NCBI GenBank assembly: GCA_963814975.1
Contig: CAWFFB010000026.1
Span: forward strand, 1 to 64,000
Reading direction: 5' to 3'
Length of the DNA: 64,000 nucleotides
From: CAVUXJ01 sp963814975
Lineage (GTDB): Bacteria; Acidobacteriota; Vicinamibacteria; Vicinamibacterales; CAVVIG01
How positions within the stretch are numbered: the stretch's first letter is position 1; every line of letters starts with the position of its first letter. The notes below the pieces were generated by a model that saw nothing but the letters and a program-made list of their open reading frames with translations, was not told the origin of the DNA and did no database searches. This document shows positions 16,171-25,778 of this stretch, piece after piece. Both the position numbers and the translations under genes were made by a program.

Positions 16171-17751
16171 ATGGCTCCGCTTGAACAGGTCGATGTCGTC
16201 ATCGTCGGCGCCGGCGCCTCCGGCTCGGTGTATGCCGCGGCGCTGGCCAAGGCCGGAAAGAAAGTCGTGATCCTGGAGCAGGGTCCTGATTGGAAGCTTT
16301 CCGATCTCATCAGCTCGGATTTCTGGGGGCGCCGGATCAAAACGGCCGGGGCGCCCTTCATCCTCGAAGGCAAGAACCCGTACACGTACGCGTATCAATC
16401 GGGCAGGGGCGCCGGCGGCGCTGCACTGCATTACTTCGCCAACTTCCCGCGCCTCTTGCCCAGCGACTTCAAGATCAAGAGCGAACACAATCGCGCGCTC
16501 GACTGGCCGATTTCCTACGAGACGATTGCGCCGTATTACGACAAGGTCGCGCAAGACATCGGGGTATCCGGCGATGCCGCGGCCGAGGAGAAATGGCGGC
16601 CGAAGGGGCAGCCTTATCCGATGCCGCCGATGAAAACCTTCCGAAACGGCGATATCTGGTTGAAGGCCTGCGAAGAAGCCGGCATCCGGCTGGTTCCTGC
16701 GGCGGTAGGGATGAACTCGATCCCCTTCAAAGGTCGGCCGGCGTGCGTCTACGACGGCTGGTGCCATGTCGGATGTCCGACCGGCGCGCTGGCCAATCCG
16801 CTCGTCACCTACCTGAGCGAGGCCAAGAACGCAGGCGCCGAACTACGTCCATGGAGCGCCGTCACGCGCGTCCTCACCAACGCCAAGGGCGATCGGGTCA
16901 CGGGCGTCGAATACTACGATCGGCAGAAAGAGAAGCAGTTCCAGCCCGCGACCGTTGTCGTCCTCGCCGCCTGGTCGGCTGAGAACCCGCGTCTCCTGCT
17001 CAATTCCGCGACCGGCAGGCACCCGAAGGGACTCGCCAATTCAAGTGCTCTGGTCGGCAAGTACATGATGGCGCACTTCAGCTCGGGCACCTGGGCGATC
17101 TTCGACGAGGACGTGCAGAACCACCTGGGAACGACCGGCGCGCAGTACATGTCCTACGACCGCTACGGCAAGACAAGCCACAAAGGCGCGTTCGGCAGCA
17201 CGTTCATCGTGGCCGGGTCCGCGTTGAAAACGAGCGACATCGGGGGCTTCGCCAACGCGCGCGCGGATCTCTTCGGTCCCGAGCTACATGCGTTCATGAA
17301 ACGCGCGGTGCGCGGGCTCACCCGGATCAACGCGTTCGGCGAAGCGCTCCCGAACGTCGAGAACCGCATCGAGCTCGTCGGCCGGAAGGACGAGCTCGGC
17401 ATGCCGATGGCCCGCTTCATTCACAGCTACGACCAGGACGCAATCGGCGTGTGGAACGGCAACTTCGAGGAGGGGCTCAAGATCGCCAAGGCGGCTGGCG
17501 CGACCGAGATGTGGTCCGCGCGCGGAACCATGCCGACGATTCACCTCATGGGTGGGACGATCATGGGCACCGCCCCCGGCAATTCGGTGGTCAACAGCTA
17601 CGGACAGACGCACGAGGTGCCGAACCTTTACATCGCCGGCCCTGGCATTTTTCCGACGGCAGGCGCCTCGAACCCGACGTATACGATCTTTGCGCTGTCC
17701 CAGCGCGGCGCGGACCACCTCGCGGCGACGTGGGGAACCGTTGCCACCTGA
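16171..17751 (+). CDS. GMC family oxidoreductase, large FAD subunit
   Basis: 526 residues. The N-terminal dinucleotide-binding motif is VDVVIVGAGASGSVYAAALA followed by VVILEQG, and the substrate domain contains CVYDGWCHVGCPTGALANPL. The GMC C-terminal segment HLMGGTIMGTAPGNSVVNSY continues to TAGASNPTYTIFALSQRGAD. It resembles gluconate, sorbitol or glucoside 3-dehydrogenase flavoproteins rather than glucose oxidase. It has no signal peptide of its own, consistent with hitch-hiking export on the Tat-bearing small subunit encoded just upstream. Substrate is probably a sugar or sugar acid. Confidence 0.9.
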   Translation: MAPLEQVDVVIVGAGASGSVYAAALAKAGKKVVILEQGPDWKLSDLISSDFWGRRIKTAGAPFILEGKNPYTYAYQSGRGAGGAALHYFANFPRLLPSDFKIKSEHNRALDWPISYETIAPYYDKVAQDIGVSGDAAAEEKWRPKGQPYPMPPMKTFRNGDIWLKACEEAGIRLVPAAVGMNSIPFKGRPACVYDGWCHVGCPTGALANPLVTYLSEAKNAGAELRPWSAVTRVLTNAKGDRVTGVEYYDRQKEKQFQPATVVVLAAWSAENPRLLLNSATGRHPKGLANSSALVGKYMMAHFSSGTWAIFDEDVQNHLGTTGAQYMSYDRYGKTSHKGAFGSTFIVAGSALKTSDIGGFANARADLFGPELHAFMKRAVRGLTRINAFGEALPNVENRIELVGRKDELGMPMARFIHSYDQDAIGVWNGNFEEGLKIAKAAGATEMWSARGTMPTIHLMGGTIMGTAPGNSVVNSYGQTHEVPNLYIAGPGIFPTAGASNPTYTIFALSQRGADHLAATWGTVAT

Positions 17752-17805
17752 TTGCGACGAACCCCTTCGGCGTCCTGGACGGCCGTAATTCGGGCGATTA
17801 GCGGA

Positions 17806-18771
17806 TCACTGCACTGGCAATCCCAGCAATCGTGCCGGGTTCTTCTTGAACATGATGTCGAGGTCGGCATCGGTGAAGCCGTGCTCACGCATCGCAGCGG
17901 CGAAGGCCCCCACACCGTCCAGCCCGGCATACTCCACCGGGAATTCGTTCTTCGTCCAGAATTCAGAAATCAGGCAATGTTCCGGTCCAAGGGCCCGAAT
18001 GTTGTCCACGCGCCCGCCTTGCAGGGCATTTCTGAAATCGACCTCGATAATCGCGCCGAGCTTCGCGGCTTCCTGCATTTGCGGCAAGGTCATCTTTCCG
18101 GCCAGCTCCATCGGATGAGTCGCGATCATGCGCTCCACGCCCTGACGGCGAGCCTCGCGGAACATCATCAGGGCATCCTCGGGGGCGATGTGACCCGATG
18201 CGAGCGCCAGTCCATGCTTGGCGATCACCGAAATCACATCCTTCACTTCCGGGAGCAGCGTGCCACCCTGCGATACGCGCACGAACGCCCGGTTCGGCTC
18301 CTTCGAGGCGCGCGCCTCGGCCTCGGTATCGAACGCTGGCATCCAGACCACCCGTCCGATGCCTCCCTTGGTTTCCGTCGCCATGAACTGCACGGCGGCC
18401 ACGTTGATGCCGCCATTGCTCCGGTTCAGAACGATTCCACCGAAGACGTCGAAGTCCGGAACCTCGAGACGAACGACGTACGCCAGCCCCGCGGTAGGCT
18501 CGTTATGGTGCTTCATGACGAGCGCACGCATGCCGCGCGAGCGCGCCAGCTTCACCGTCGCGACATCCCCCCTCTGGTAGAATTCGCTACCCCTGTGGCT
18601 CGCGTCGACGTGCCAATGCATGTCGATGGCGCCGCGGAGCAGCCGGGCGCCGTCAGCTTCTCGACGTGATTGACCGGCAACCCCGCCCACGGATCTCGCA
18701 TACAGACCAAGAGCGGTGAACACCGCGAGTAGGAAGATACCCAATGTCCCGGGTTTCCATGTCGTGGGCAT
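17806..18771 (-). CDS. Exported DUF6282 family protein (amidohydrolase-like)
   Basis: 321 residues with an N-terminal signal segment (GTLGIFLLAVFTALGLYARS). The catalytic-type text is LLRGAIDMHWHVDASHRGSE, MRALVMKHHNEP, VVWMPAFDTEAEAR and MIATHPMELAG. These spaced His/Asp residues fit a TIM-barrel metal hydrolase. The ATG at 18771 has GGAGGG upstream and is preferred over 18891. The closest relative in the window is the cytosolic DUF6282 gene at 34360-35292. Its substrate is unknown. The gene is divergent from, and its 5' region overlaps, the ABC importer locus. Confidence 0.82.
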   Translation of the reverse strand: MPTTWKPGTLGIFLLAVFTALGLYARSVGGVAGQSRREADGARLLRGAIDMHWHVDASHRGSEFYQRGDVATVKLARSRGMRALVMKHHNEPTAGLAYVVRLEVPDFDVFGGIVLNRSNGGINVAAVQFMATETKGGIGRVVWMPAFDTEAEARASKEPNRAFVRVSQGGTLLPEVKDVISVIAKHGLALASGHIAPEDALMMFREARRQGVERMIATHPMELAGKMTLPQMQEAAKLGAIIEVDFRNALQGGRVDNIRALGPEHCLISEFWTKNEFPVEYAGLDGVGAFAAAMREHGFTDADLDIMFKKNPARLLGLPVQ

Positions 18772-18898
18772 TGTGACGAGCCCTCCGGAATCACACGGTG
18801 AAACGGCGCTGAATGGTCGATGCGTCGACAATAATACTCCAGTGATTCTGCGCGACGGTCCACGGATATCCATTTTCGCGGCCGGCAGCATCGGGACC

Positions 18899-20398
18899 GT
18901 GACGTTCGCGATCCGTTTAGGTGCGCTCGCAATCGTGCTGGCTTCGGCCAGCGCCGCCGCCGGCCAAACGACTCGGGAGCTCCGTTGGGCGGGGGACCCG
19001 GAAGGCGGTGCGCCTTTCGTTCAAGCCGATCCTGCGCGCCCCGACGAGGTGGAAGGCTTCGACGTCGACATCGCCGCACTCCTGGCGCGCGGTCTGAACC
19101 GCATTCCACGGTTCATCCCGATCACGTTTACCTCGTTGGACCAGTCGATCGAGCGTGGCGACGCCGACCTCGGCCTCAGCGGCATCGAGGACACGCCGGC
19201 GCGTCGCGCTGCCCTGGCCGTGACCATTCCGTATTACGAATTCCGGGAGGTGTTGAGCGTCCGCGACGCCGATCGGTCGCGTCTCCGGACGCTGGCCGAC
19301 CTGCGGGGCAGGAATGTCGGAACACTCGGCGGGACGATCGCCTACGAAATCCTGCTGCGCGCCGAGCGCGAGCATGGCATTCACGCGGTTTCGTACGACG
19401 ACGATGTTCATCCGTACAGCGATCTGCTGCTCGGGCGTCTCGATGCTGTCCTGCTCGACGATGTCCTGGCGGAACGTCGTCGCCGTGCGACGGCCGGGTT
19501 CACCGTCCAGCCGGAAACGGTGGCGGTCGGGCATTACGTCGGCGCACTGGCCGCACGCAACGCCCCGCTCAGAGATGCGATCGACGAGGTGCTGCGTACG
19601 GCGATGCGCGACGGCAGCCTGGAGCGCATCTTCCGCAAATGGGAGGTCTGGGACGATGACCAGCCGAGGCTTCACGCGCGCCTGCTGGCTGGCGTGGAAG
19701 TTCCGCCCGTGATTGGGCTCGATGAGGGAATCGGGGTCCCGGCGATGTCGCGATGGAAAGCGGCCCGGCAATACATCCCGTCGCTCCTGCGTGCCTCTGT
19801 CGTGACCCTGGTCCTGTCCTGCCTGGCGATGGGACTGGCCGTCGGCCTCGGGGTACTCATCGCGACTGGCAGAGTGTACGGGTCACGTCCGGTGCGGCTG
19901 GCGCTCGCCGGATATGTCGAACTGGTGCGGGGCACACCAATCCTGTTGCAACTGTTCGTCCTGTACTACGGTATTGCCGCGGTCATCCGGTTGCCGGCGT
20001 TCGCGGCCGCGCTCCTCGGCCTGGCACTGAACTATGCCGCGTACGAAAGCGAAATCTACCGTGCAGCGCTCGAAGCGGTCTCGGTCGGCCAACTCGAGGC
20101 CGCTCGGACTCTTGGCTTCAGCGAGCGGCAGATTCTGAGGCTCGTTCGGGGCCCGCAGGCGTTCCGGCTCGCACTCGCGCCGATGACGAACGATTTCGTG
20201 GCGTTGCTCAAGGACTCCTCGCTCGTGTCGGTCCTCACAGTGGTGGAGCTGACCAAACAAACACAGATCTTCGCGACCAATCTCGGAAGCTGGGTCATCC
20301 CGGGCATCCTGTGCGCGGCGCTCTATCTGGCGATGTCGTTGCCGCTCGCGGCATGTGCCCGCCGGCTCGAACTGCGCTGGAAGACGGTGCCCGCATGA
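18899..20398 (+). CDS. Amino-acid-type ABC importer: substrate-binding protein fused to permease
   Basis: About 499 residues. A signal peptide (VTFAIRLGALAIVLASASAA) leads into an SBP family 3 domain, about 25-280: ELRWAGDPEGGAPFVQADP, VEGFDVDIAALLARGLN and DLGLSGIEDTPARRAALAVT. A polar amino-acid permease domain then follows with five to six helices and the EAA-loop text EAARTLGFSERQILRLVRGP. The start is uncertain: GTG at 18899 gives a clean signal peptide, while GTG at 18842 and an in-frame codon at 18716 are alternatives. The fusion keeps one receptor per permease. The ATPase gene overlaps its stop (ATGA). Confidence 0.85.
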   Translation: MTFAIRLGALAIVLASASAAAGQTTRELRWAGDPEGGAPFVQADPARPDEVEGFDVDIAALLARGLNRIPRFIPITFTSLDQSIERGDADLGLSGIEDTPARRAALAVTIPYYEFREVLSVRDADRSRLRTLADLRGRNVGTLGGTIAYEILLRAEREHGIHAVSYDDDVHPYSDLLLGRLDAVLLDDVLAERRRRATAGFTVQPETVAVGHYVGALAARNAPLRDAIDEVLRTAMRDGSLERIFRKWEVWDDDQPRLHARLLAGVEVPPVIGLDEGIGVPAMSRWKAARQYIPSLLRASVVTLVLSCLAMGLAVGLGVLIATGRVYGSRPVRLALAGYVELVRGTPILLQLFVLYYGIAAVIRLPAFAAALLGLALNYAAYESEIYRAALEAVSVGQLEAARTLGFSERQILRLVRGPQAFRLALAPMTNDFVALLKDSSLVSVLTVVELTKQTQIFATNLGSWVIPGILCAALYLAMSLPLAACARRLELRWKTVPA

Positions 20399-21072
20399 GC
20401 CCCACCATGCTTCAGGTGCGGGATCTCCGGCTGCGCCGCGGCGCGCGTCAGATCCTCGCGGGCGTCGGATTCGAGGTATTTCGTGGGGAGCTGGTGGCGA
20501 TCATGGGTCCGTCCGGCTGCGGAAAGACGACCATCCTGCGAACGATCGCCGGGCTCGAGCCGTTCGACGCCGGCCATATCGCGCTCGGCGGAGTGAGGCT
20601 CGAGGGGGGCACGCCACCGTCGAGTGACACGCTGCGGACACTTCGCCGGCAGGTGGGGATGGTGTTCCAGTTTCATTGCCTGTTCGAACATCTCTCTGCT
20701 TTGAGCAACGTCTGTCTGGCGCCGGTACACGCCCACTGCGTGGCTCCGCCGGATGCCGAGAGGCGCGGCCGGGCGCTATTGAGGGCGTTCGGCGTCGAAC
20801 ACCGGGCCGACGCCCTGCCTCGCCAGCTCTCGGGCGGCGAAGCGCAGCGGGTGGCCATCGCCCGCGCGTTGGCCGTCGATCCGCCGGTGCTGCTGATGGA
20901 CGAGCCGACGGCGGCGCTCGATTCCTCCAGGAAGAACGATCTCGGTGAGCTGCTGCTGCAGTTGCGCGCCGAAGGGCGCACGCTCGTCATCGCGACGCAT
21001 GATCACGAGTTCGCCCGCGCTTGGGCCACGCGGGTTCTCGGCCTTCGAGATGGCCTGATCCATGAACGCTGA
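20395..21072 (+). CDS. Amino-acid-type ABC transporter ATP-binding protein
   Basis: 225 residues. Walker A is GPSGCGKTTI, the Q-loop is MVFQFHCLF, the signature is LSGGEAQRVAIARAL, Walker B is VLLMDEPTAALD, and the switch His is in ATHDHEF. The ATG at 20395 overlaps the stop of the fused receptor-permease gene by four bases, so the two are translationally coupled and form a complete importer. The FQFHCLFEHLSALSN text matches the GlnQ/HisP group (VFQxFxLFxHLT). Substrate cannot be read from sequence but is probably a polar amino acid or small organic solute. Confidence 0.92.
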   Translation: MSPTMLQVRDLRLRRGARQILAGVGFEVFRGELVAIMGPSGCGKTTILRTIAGLEPFDAGHIALGGVRLEGGTPPSSDTLRTLRRQVGMVFQFHCLFEHLSALSNVCLAPVHAHCVAPPDAERRGRALLRAFGVEHRADALPRQLSGGEAQRVAIARALAVDPPVLLMDEPTAALDSSRKNDLGELLLQLRAEGRTLVIATHDHEFARAWATRVLGLRDGLIHER

Positions 21073-21105
21073 ACGACACTATGTCCCCGGGACCGGCGGC
21101 CAGGA

Positions 21106-21369
21106 TCAAAGGTGATTCGGCAGAAAATTCCCGACGGCCATCGACAACCCGTCCGCGGCGAGATTAGCGGCGCCCACAATCAACACAGCCGACTGTGACA
21201 GCGATCCACCCGCGACGCCCGCCACAACCGCGAACGTCGTGATGATGCCGTCGTTGGCGCCATAGATGAGGTCCCTGATGTAGTGGCGCGCGATACCTGC
21301 GGCGCCGTGCGGCTCGACATGAATCGACAGCCGCGACACCGATGGTCTGACCGATCCCTGCATCCTCAA
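21106..21369 (-). pseudogene. Truncated VIT1/CCC1-family transporter
   Basis: The text YIRDLIYGANDGIITTFAVV, then AGVAGGSLSQSAVLIVGAAN and LAADGLSMAVGNFL, is the N-terminal membrane part of the VIT1/CCC1 iron/manganese transporter family. The frame stops at PNHL, where a full protein would continue through the cytosolic metal-binding domain and more helices for over 130 further residues. Only about 35% of the gene remains, and the following bases to the ABC gene contain no continuation. It is probably inactive. Confidence 0.7.
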
Positions 21370-21550
21370 CGTCCTGCTCAGCCTTCAGCGAGAGACAACC
21401 GCCGGCCTCCCGTACGATAAGATTCAGCCGCAGCTGGTGTGCTGCGTCGCGCCCTCGTCAGCGCTGCGACGAAACCTCTTCAATGTGACCAGCCCGAGCG
21501 TACCATGATGGAGGGCGGCACCCGTATCGAACGTCTCGAGAGGTACTTGT

Positions 21551-22018
21551 ATGACCTGGGCGCACGTTCATCTCGCCGTTAACCATCTCCCGGTCGTCCT
21601 TGTGCCGGCAGCGATCGCGATGCTGGGTGTGGCGTGGGCGAACAAGAGCGCAGAGCTCAGGAAGGCCGGGCTGGCGTGGCTGGTCGTCGCTGCGGTGACT
21701 GGCGTCGGCGCTTACTTCACTGGGGAACCGGCGGAAGGCGTCGTTGAGGATCTGCCTGGTGTCTCGAAACCCGCGATCGAAGAGCACGAGGAAGCGGCGA
21801 TGCCCGCTGCGGTGGCCACGGTGACCGTCGGCGTGGTCGCGCTTGCCGCCCTGATGATCAGCCGCGGACCAGCTCCAGCGCCCGCGTGGATGCTCGTGGT
21901 CACGTTCGCGCTAGGGCTTGTTGCCGCGGCGCTGATGGTGTGGACGGCGAATCTTGGCGGTCGAATCAGTCATCCGGAAATCCGCGGCCCGTCCGCCACC
22001 ACGCTGCCGCCAGCGTAA
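21551..22018 (+). CDS. DUF2231-like four-helix membrane protein
   Basis: 155 residues, four predicted transmembrane helices and short loops. Conserved-looking His residues lie near the membrane faces (WAHVHLAVNHLPVVL at the N-terminus, EEHEEAAMPAAV in the middle, GRISHPEIRG at the end), a layout seen in small haem or quinone-associated membrane proteins. The assignment to the DUF2231-like group is by overall pattern. GAGAGG precedes the ATG at 21551. It stands alone. The 180 bases upstream and the 170 bases downstream (which hold a palindromic repeat) have no other gene. Confidence 0.65.
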   Translation: MTWAHVHLAVNHLPVVLVPAAIAMLGVAWANKSAELRKAGLAWLVVAAVTGVGAYFTGEPAEGVVEDLPGVSKPAIEEHEEAAMPAAVATVTVGVVALAALMISRGPAPAPAWMLVVTFALGLVAAALMVWTANLGGRISHPEIRGPSATTLPPA

Positions 22019-22050
22019 GAGTCTGAATGCGCTCGTAGCCTGACGCGCGT

Positions 22051-22131
22051 AGTGTCCGGCTGCAGCCGGACCGTGACCGAGGTACCGCGACGGTAAACCG
22101 ATCGGAAAGGGTTCGCCTGAAAGGGACACTG
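22051..22131. repeat. Two-hairpin intergenic repeat, family C
   Basis: Outer arms AGTGTCC (22051) and GGACACT (ending 22131) enclose an 18-bp perfect palindrome GTCCGGCTGCAGCCGGAC and an imperfect second hairpin (TTCGCCTGAAAGG). A better-preserved copy lies at 47743-47790. It sits between the DUF2231-like gene and the ABC exporter operon. It resembles REP-type elements, and the function is unknown. Confidence 0.55.
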
Positions 22132-22189
22132 TGTACTTTGGTGGCGCGACGCACTTTGTGGTCAGTCGCAATCGGCATGGAACCCGGAC

Positions 22190-23387
22190 TCAGGAGGTGG
22201 ACGCCCGCGGGGTGACGCGCATGCCCTCCCGCAGCGTATCGGGCGGATGAAGGACAATCGGCAGCCCGGCTTCGAGCCCCTTGTTCACCTGCGCTTCGCT
22301 GGCGCTGCGCTGGCCCAGTTCCACGAGTGTCGTGCGCGCGCGCCCACCGTCAATCACAAACACCGCCCATTTCTCGCCGCGACGGAAGAGACTGCCGACC
22401 GGCACCTTGAGGACGTCTGGCTCCTCCCAGACGACGATCCGAACCTCCACGCGGTAGCTGTCGCCCAGGGCCCGAGCGGCGTCGCCCGCATCGACGAAAT
22501 CGATGATGACGTTCACGCGCTGTTCCTCGACGCCGAGCGCCGACACCTTGGTGAAGCCGGACGGCTCGACGAGGCGTACGCGGCCCTCGAGCGTGCGGCC
22601 GCCGCCCCATTGCTCGACCAGCACGCGAGCGTTAGGCCGGACCCGGACGGCGTCGGTCGACAACAGGTCGGCGACCACTTCCAGGTGATCGAAGTTGCCG
22701 ACCTCGATGAGCGGTTCGCCGGCTGGAACGACAGCCTCGCTTTCGCGCATTCGCTTCAACACAACGCCGTCGATTGGAGAGACGATCTCAATCGGGCGGC
22801 CACCAGCCGCTGGCTGCTGAAGGCGTGCTCGGGCGACCTGCAGGTCGGTACTCCGCGCGGCTGACATTGAAGTCGGTGGCTCTCAGGGCCTCCTCGGCTG
22901 TCTTCAGTGTGGTCTGTGCCACTTCGAGGTCGTCGCGCGAGATGGTGCCGGAGTCGGCCAGTTCCTGTTGCCGGCGCAGCGACGATTGCGCGCGTGCCGA
23001 GGCCGCAGCCGCACGGGCGCGCTCGGCGCGTGCCTGGCCCTCGGCGGCCCGCGCCGACTCCACGGCGGCGGTCAATTCCGCCTGCATACGGGTATCGAGC
23101 AGCGTTGGCTGCGCCGGGTTGATCCGCGCGAGCACGGTGCGTCCGCGCACCACCGGATCCCCTGGCTCCAGCTCGATCCGCTGCAGCCGTCCGGCCACCG
23201 GCGCCGACACCTGGAACCGCTCCCTGACACGCGTCTGTCCTTCCTCGTCGATGGTGACCTGCAGGGGACCGCGTTGCGGTTGGGTAACGTCGACTTCAAT
23301 CGCCTCTGGCCACAGCGCTACACCAAGAATCACCAGAACGACCAGCGCCGTTGCCAGAATCCGCCAATTCGTCAGCCATCGCCACAT
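22190..23387 (-). CDS. HlyD/MFP-type periplasmic adaptor of an ABC exporter (one frame break)
   Basis: About 398 residues after restoring the frame. An N-terminal anchor (ILATALVVLVILGVALWPEA) is followed by a barrel-sandwich half (GPLQVTIDEEGQTRVRERFQ), then a coiled-coil hairpin rich in Ala/Arg/Glu (about 100-170). The second lipoyl half (PIEIVSPIDGVVLKRMRESE) and the beta-barrel and membrane-proximal domains follow. One extra C near 22849, between RAEY and DLQVARARL, breaks the frame; removing it gives 399 codons. It is the third gene of an ATPase-permease-adaptor operon, nine bases after the permease, and joins the pump to an outer-membrane channel not encoded here. Confidence 0.85.
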
Positions 23388-23396
23388 ACAGTCGGT

Positions 23397-25778
23397 CTAC
23401 TCCCGGATTTTCAGGACCGCCACGAGATCGAGCCGGTCGAGGCGCCGTCGGACGACCAGCCCGGAGATGAGCGTGGCAACAATGATCGTCAGGAAGGCCC
23501 ACGCGAAGGCGGCGCGAGAGACGACGAGCGGAAAGCGATAGACTTCGCTGTCCACGGCGTGAACGATCGCCGCCGCCAGTCCGTAGCCCAGCAGCCCTCC
23601 GACCGGCAATCCTCCCATCGTCAAGAGGGCGAGTTCGCCGAGCAGGATGAGAGAAATCTCAGTGCGGGTGAAGCCGAGAACGCGAAGGCTGGCCAGCTCC
23701 CGACTCCGTTCGGAGAGAGACACACGCGCGGCGTTGTAGACGACGCCGAACGCGATGATTCCCGCGAAGACGACGTTGAGGGATATCGAGAGATTCATGT
23801 TCGCCGCCAGGATGTCCCTGAAATTCCGGATCACCGCACGCTTGAAGCTCGCCCCGGCGACGGCAGGCAGCCGTTTCAAGCGGTACGATAGCCCCGCCTC
23901 CTCATTGGCGTCGATCAGCAGCGCGGCGCCCGAGACGACGTCACCCTCGCGCAGCATCCGGTGAAGGGCAGCGACGTCAACGTATGCCGACAAGCCAAGC
24001 ACATCGTCGACGAGGCCTGCGACCGGCAGCCGAAAAACGGGCCGGCGCCCTTCCAGGACTTCGATCGTGACGGTATCGCCTGGTGTCACCCCGAGGACCT
24101 CGGCGAGGAGCCCCGAAAGCACGAGGCCCATCGGCGGCACCCTGACAGCCAGCCCTTGACGGTCGACCACCCGGCGCAGCCGGGCATCGGGCAAGGCGCC
24201 GGTGATCGCGAGGTTGCGATGTCGGTGTCCCGCGCGAATGCGCGCGGCCACGACGCGCTGTGGTTCGACGGCGATGACACCCGGCAGGCGCGCCAGCGCG
24301 TGCCGGACATCGGCCGATCGCGGCTCGACGAAGGAGACCGTGACGTCCTGCCGTTCGGCCACCGAGAACTGTGTGGTAATCAGTTCGTCCATGGCGTCAA
24401 TGAACACAAAGCCGACGACGAGGATAGCCGCCGCGAAACCAATGCCGACGATGGACGCGGCCGAGCGGAATGGATGGCGCGCGATGTTGCGCAGTACCAT
24501 CCGGCCGGCGTTGCCCAGGTGGCGCGCAACCCACGGCGTTTCAAACAGGCTTCGCCGGTAACGAGCTGGCGGCTCGGGGCGCATCGCCTCGGCGGGTGGG
24601 ATGCGGACGGCGCGGCGGACGGCTGTAAACGCGCCCAGGCTCGCTGCGGTCAGGGTCATGGCGGTCGCGCCAAGCACGACGCGAGGGGCGAGCCAGTACT
24701 GCAAGGAGGGGAAGTGGAAGAACCGGTTGTAAATGCCGATGATCAGCTCTCCGAGCCAGGCGCCCGCCGCGACCCCGATGAGCACGCCGAGGCCGGCCAT
24801 CAACAGGGCCCATTTCACGTAATGCCATGCGAGCGCAGCGTTTCCATAGCCGAGCGCTTTGAGCGCCGCGATTTGCGGCCGTTGCAAAGCGAGGGCGCGC
24901 GTCAGGGCGACGTTGAGGATGAACGCCGCCACGCTCAAGAAGATGAGCGGCAGCACGAATCCGAACGTTTGCAGCTGAGCCAGCTCGTTCTCGAGGGTCC
25001 AGTGTGAAAGCTGCAGGGCCCGCGGGATCGCGCCGCGGCCGCCGTATGGTTCGAGGAGCCGATCGAGGTCGGCGATGACGGCGTCGGGCGAGGCCCCGGG
25101 CGAGAGAGCAAGGACGACATCGTTGAATGCCCCCTCCATTTCGAATGCGCTCGCCAGCGCCCGGCGCTCCATCCAGAACGTGCCGAAGCGGCGATCGTCG
25201 GGAACGATCTCGCCGGGCCGGATGCTGTACACGTGCTCGGGTGAAAGCGCGATGCCTACAATCGTCAGGCGACGCAAGCGGCCGTTGATGACGGCGCCGA
25301 CCTGATCCCCCAGGACGAGCCTGTTCGCCGTGACGAACCCTTCACCCGCGAGCACTTCGTCGGGGCGGCTCGCGTCGATCCAGCGCCCGCTGCGGAGAAA
25401 GACGTCGTTGACCGGCGGCCGCCGGTCCGCGGCCACCGAAACGAGCAGTCCGCTCGCCGGATCGTCGAGGCCCTGCACGTCGAGCGTCACCATGGCAACG
25501 ACGCGCGCGTCGATGTCGGCGACGCCGGGTATGGTGGCGATGCGATCCTGGAGAGACAAGGGCGCTCGCTTCAGGGAGGCGAACACATCGCCAAACCGCT
25601 GGCGCTCGTAGTAGGCCTGCTGGGTTCGTCGCAATGAATCGAAATTGGACAGGTACATCACGAACATCGCCACGCCGGCGGCGACGACCATGGCGATGGC
25701 CAGCGCCTGTCCCTTCATCTCGAGCAGATCCCGCAGGAGCTTCCGGTTGAGCGCTGAAAAGGCCATCCACTTCACCAC
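23397..25778 (-). CDS. ABC exporter permease, FtsX/MacB-like, two FtsX domains
   Basis: 793 residues. An N-terminal helix (MKGQALAIAMVVAAGVAMFV) and a large periplasmic domain (about 45-260) precede three helices of the first FtsX domain. A second anchor helix near 445 (AASIVGIGFAAAILVVGFVF), a second periplasmic domain and three final helices (LALLTMGGLPVGGLLGYGLA) complete it. Ten transmembrane segments in two FtsX repeats suggest a single-chain permease that works with the ATPase encoded upstream (7-base overlap) and the adaptor downstream. Substrates of such systems include lipids, peptides and drugs. An alternative start four codons in (MAFSALNRK) is possible. Confidence 0.88.
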   Translation of the reverse strand: MVKWMAFSALNRKLLRDLLEMKGQALAIAMVVAAGVAMFVMYLSNFDSLRRTQQAYYERQRFGDVFASLKRAPLSLQDRIATIPGVADIDARVVAMVTLDVQGLDDPASGLLVSVAADRRPPVNDVFLRSGRWIDASRPDEVLAGEGFVTANRLVLGDQVGAVINGRLRRLTIVGIALSPEHVYSIRPGEIVPDDRRFGTFWMERRALASAFEMEGAFNDVVLALSPGASPDAVIADLDRLLEPYGGRGAIPRALQLSHWTLENELAQLQTFGFVLPLIFLSVAAFILNVALTRALALQRPQIAALKALGYGNAALAWHYVKWALLMAGLGVLIGVAAGAWLGELIIGIYNRFFHFPSLQYWLAPRVVLGATAMTLTAASLGAFTAVRRAVRIPPAEAMRPEPPARYRRSLFETPWVARHLGNAGRMVLRNIARHPFRSAASIVGIGFAAAILVVGFVFIDAMDELITTQFSVAERQDVTVSFVEPRSADVRHALARLPGVIAVEPQRVVAARIRAGHRHRNLAITGALPDARLRRVVDRQGLAVRVPPMGLVLSGLLAEVLGVTPGDTVTIEVLEGRRPVFRLPVAGLVDDVLGLSAYVDVAALHRMLREGDVVSGAALLIDANEEAGLSYRLKRLPAVAGASFKRAVIRNFRDILAANMNLSISLNVVFAGIIAFGVVYNAARVSLSERSRELASLRVLGFTRTEISLILLGELALLTMGGLPVGGLLGYGLAAAIVHAVDSEVYRFPLVVSRAAFAWAFLTIIVATLISGLVVRRRLDRLDLVAVLKIRE

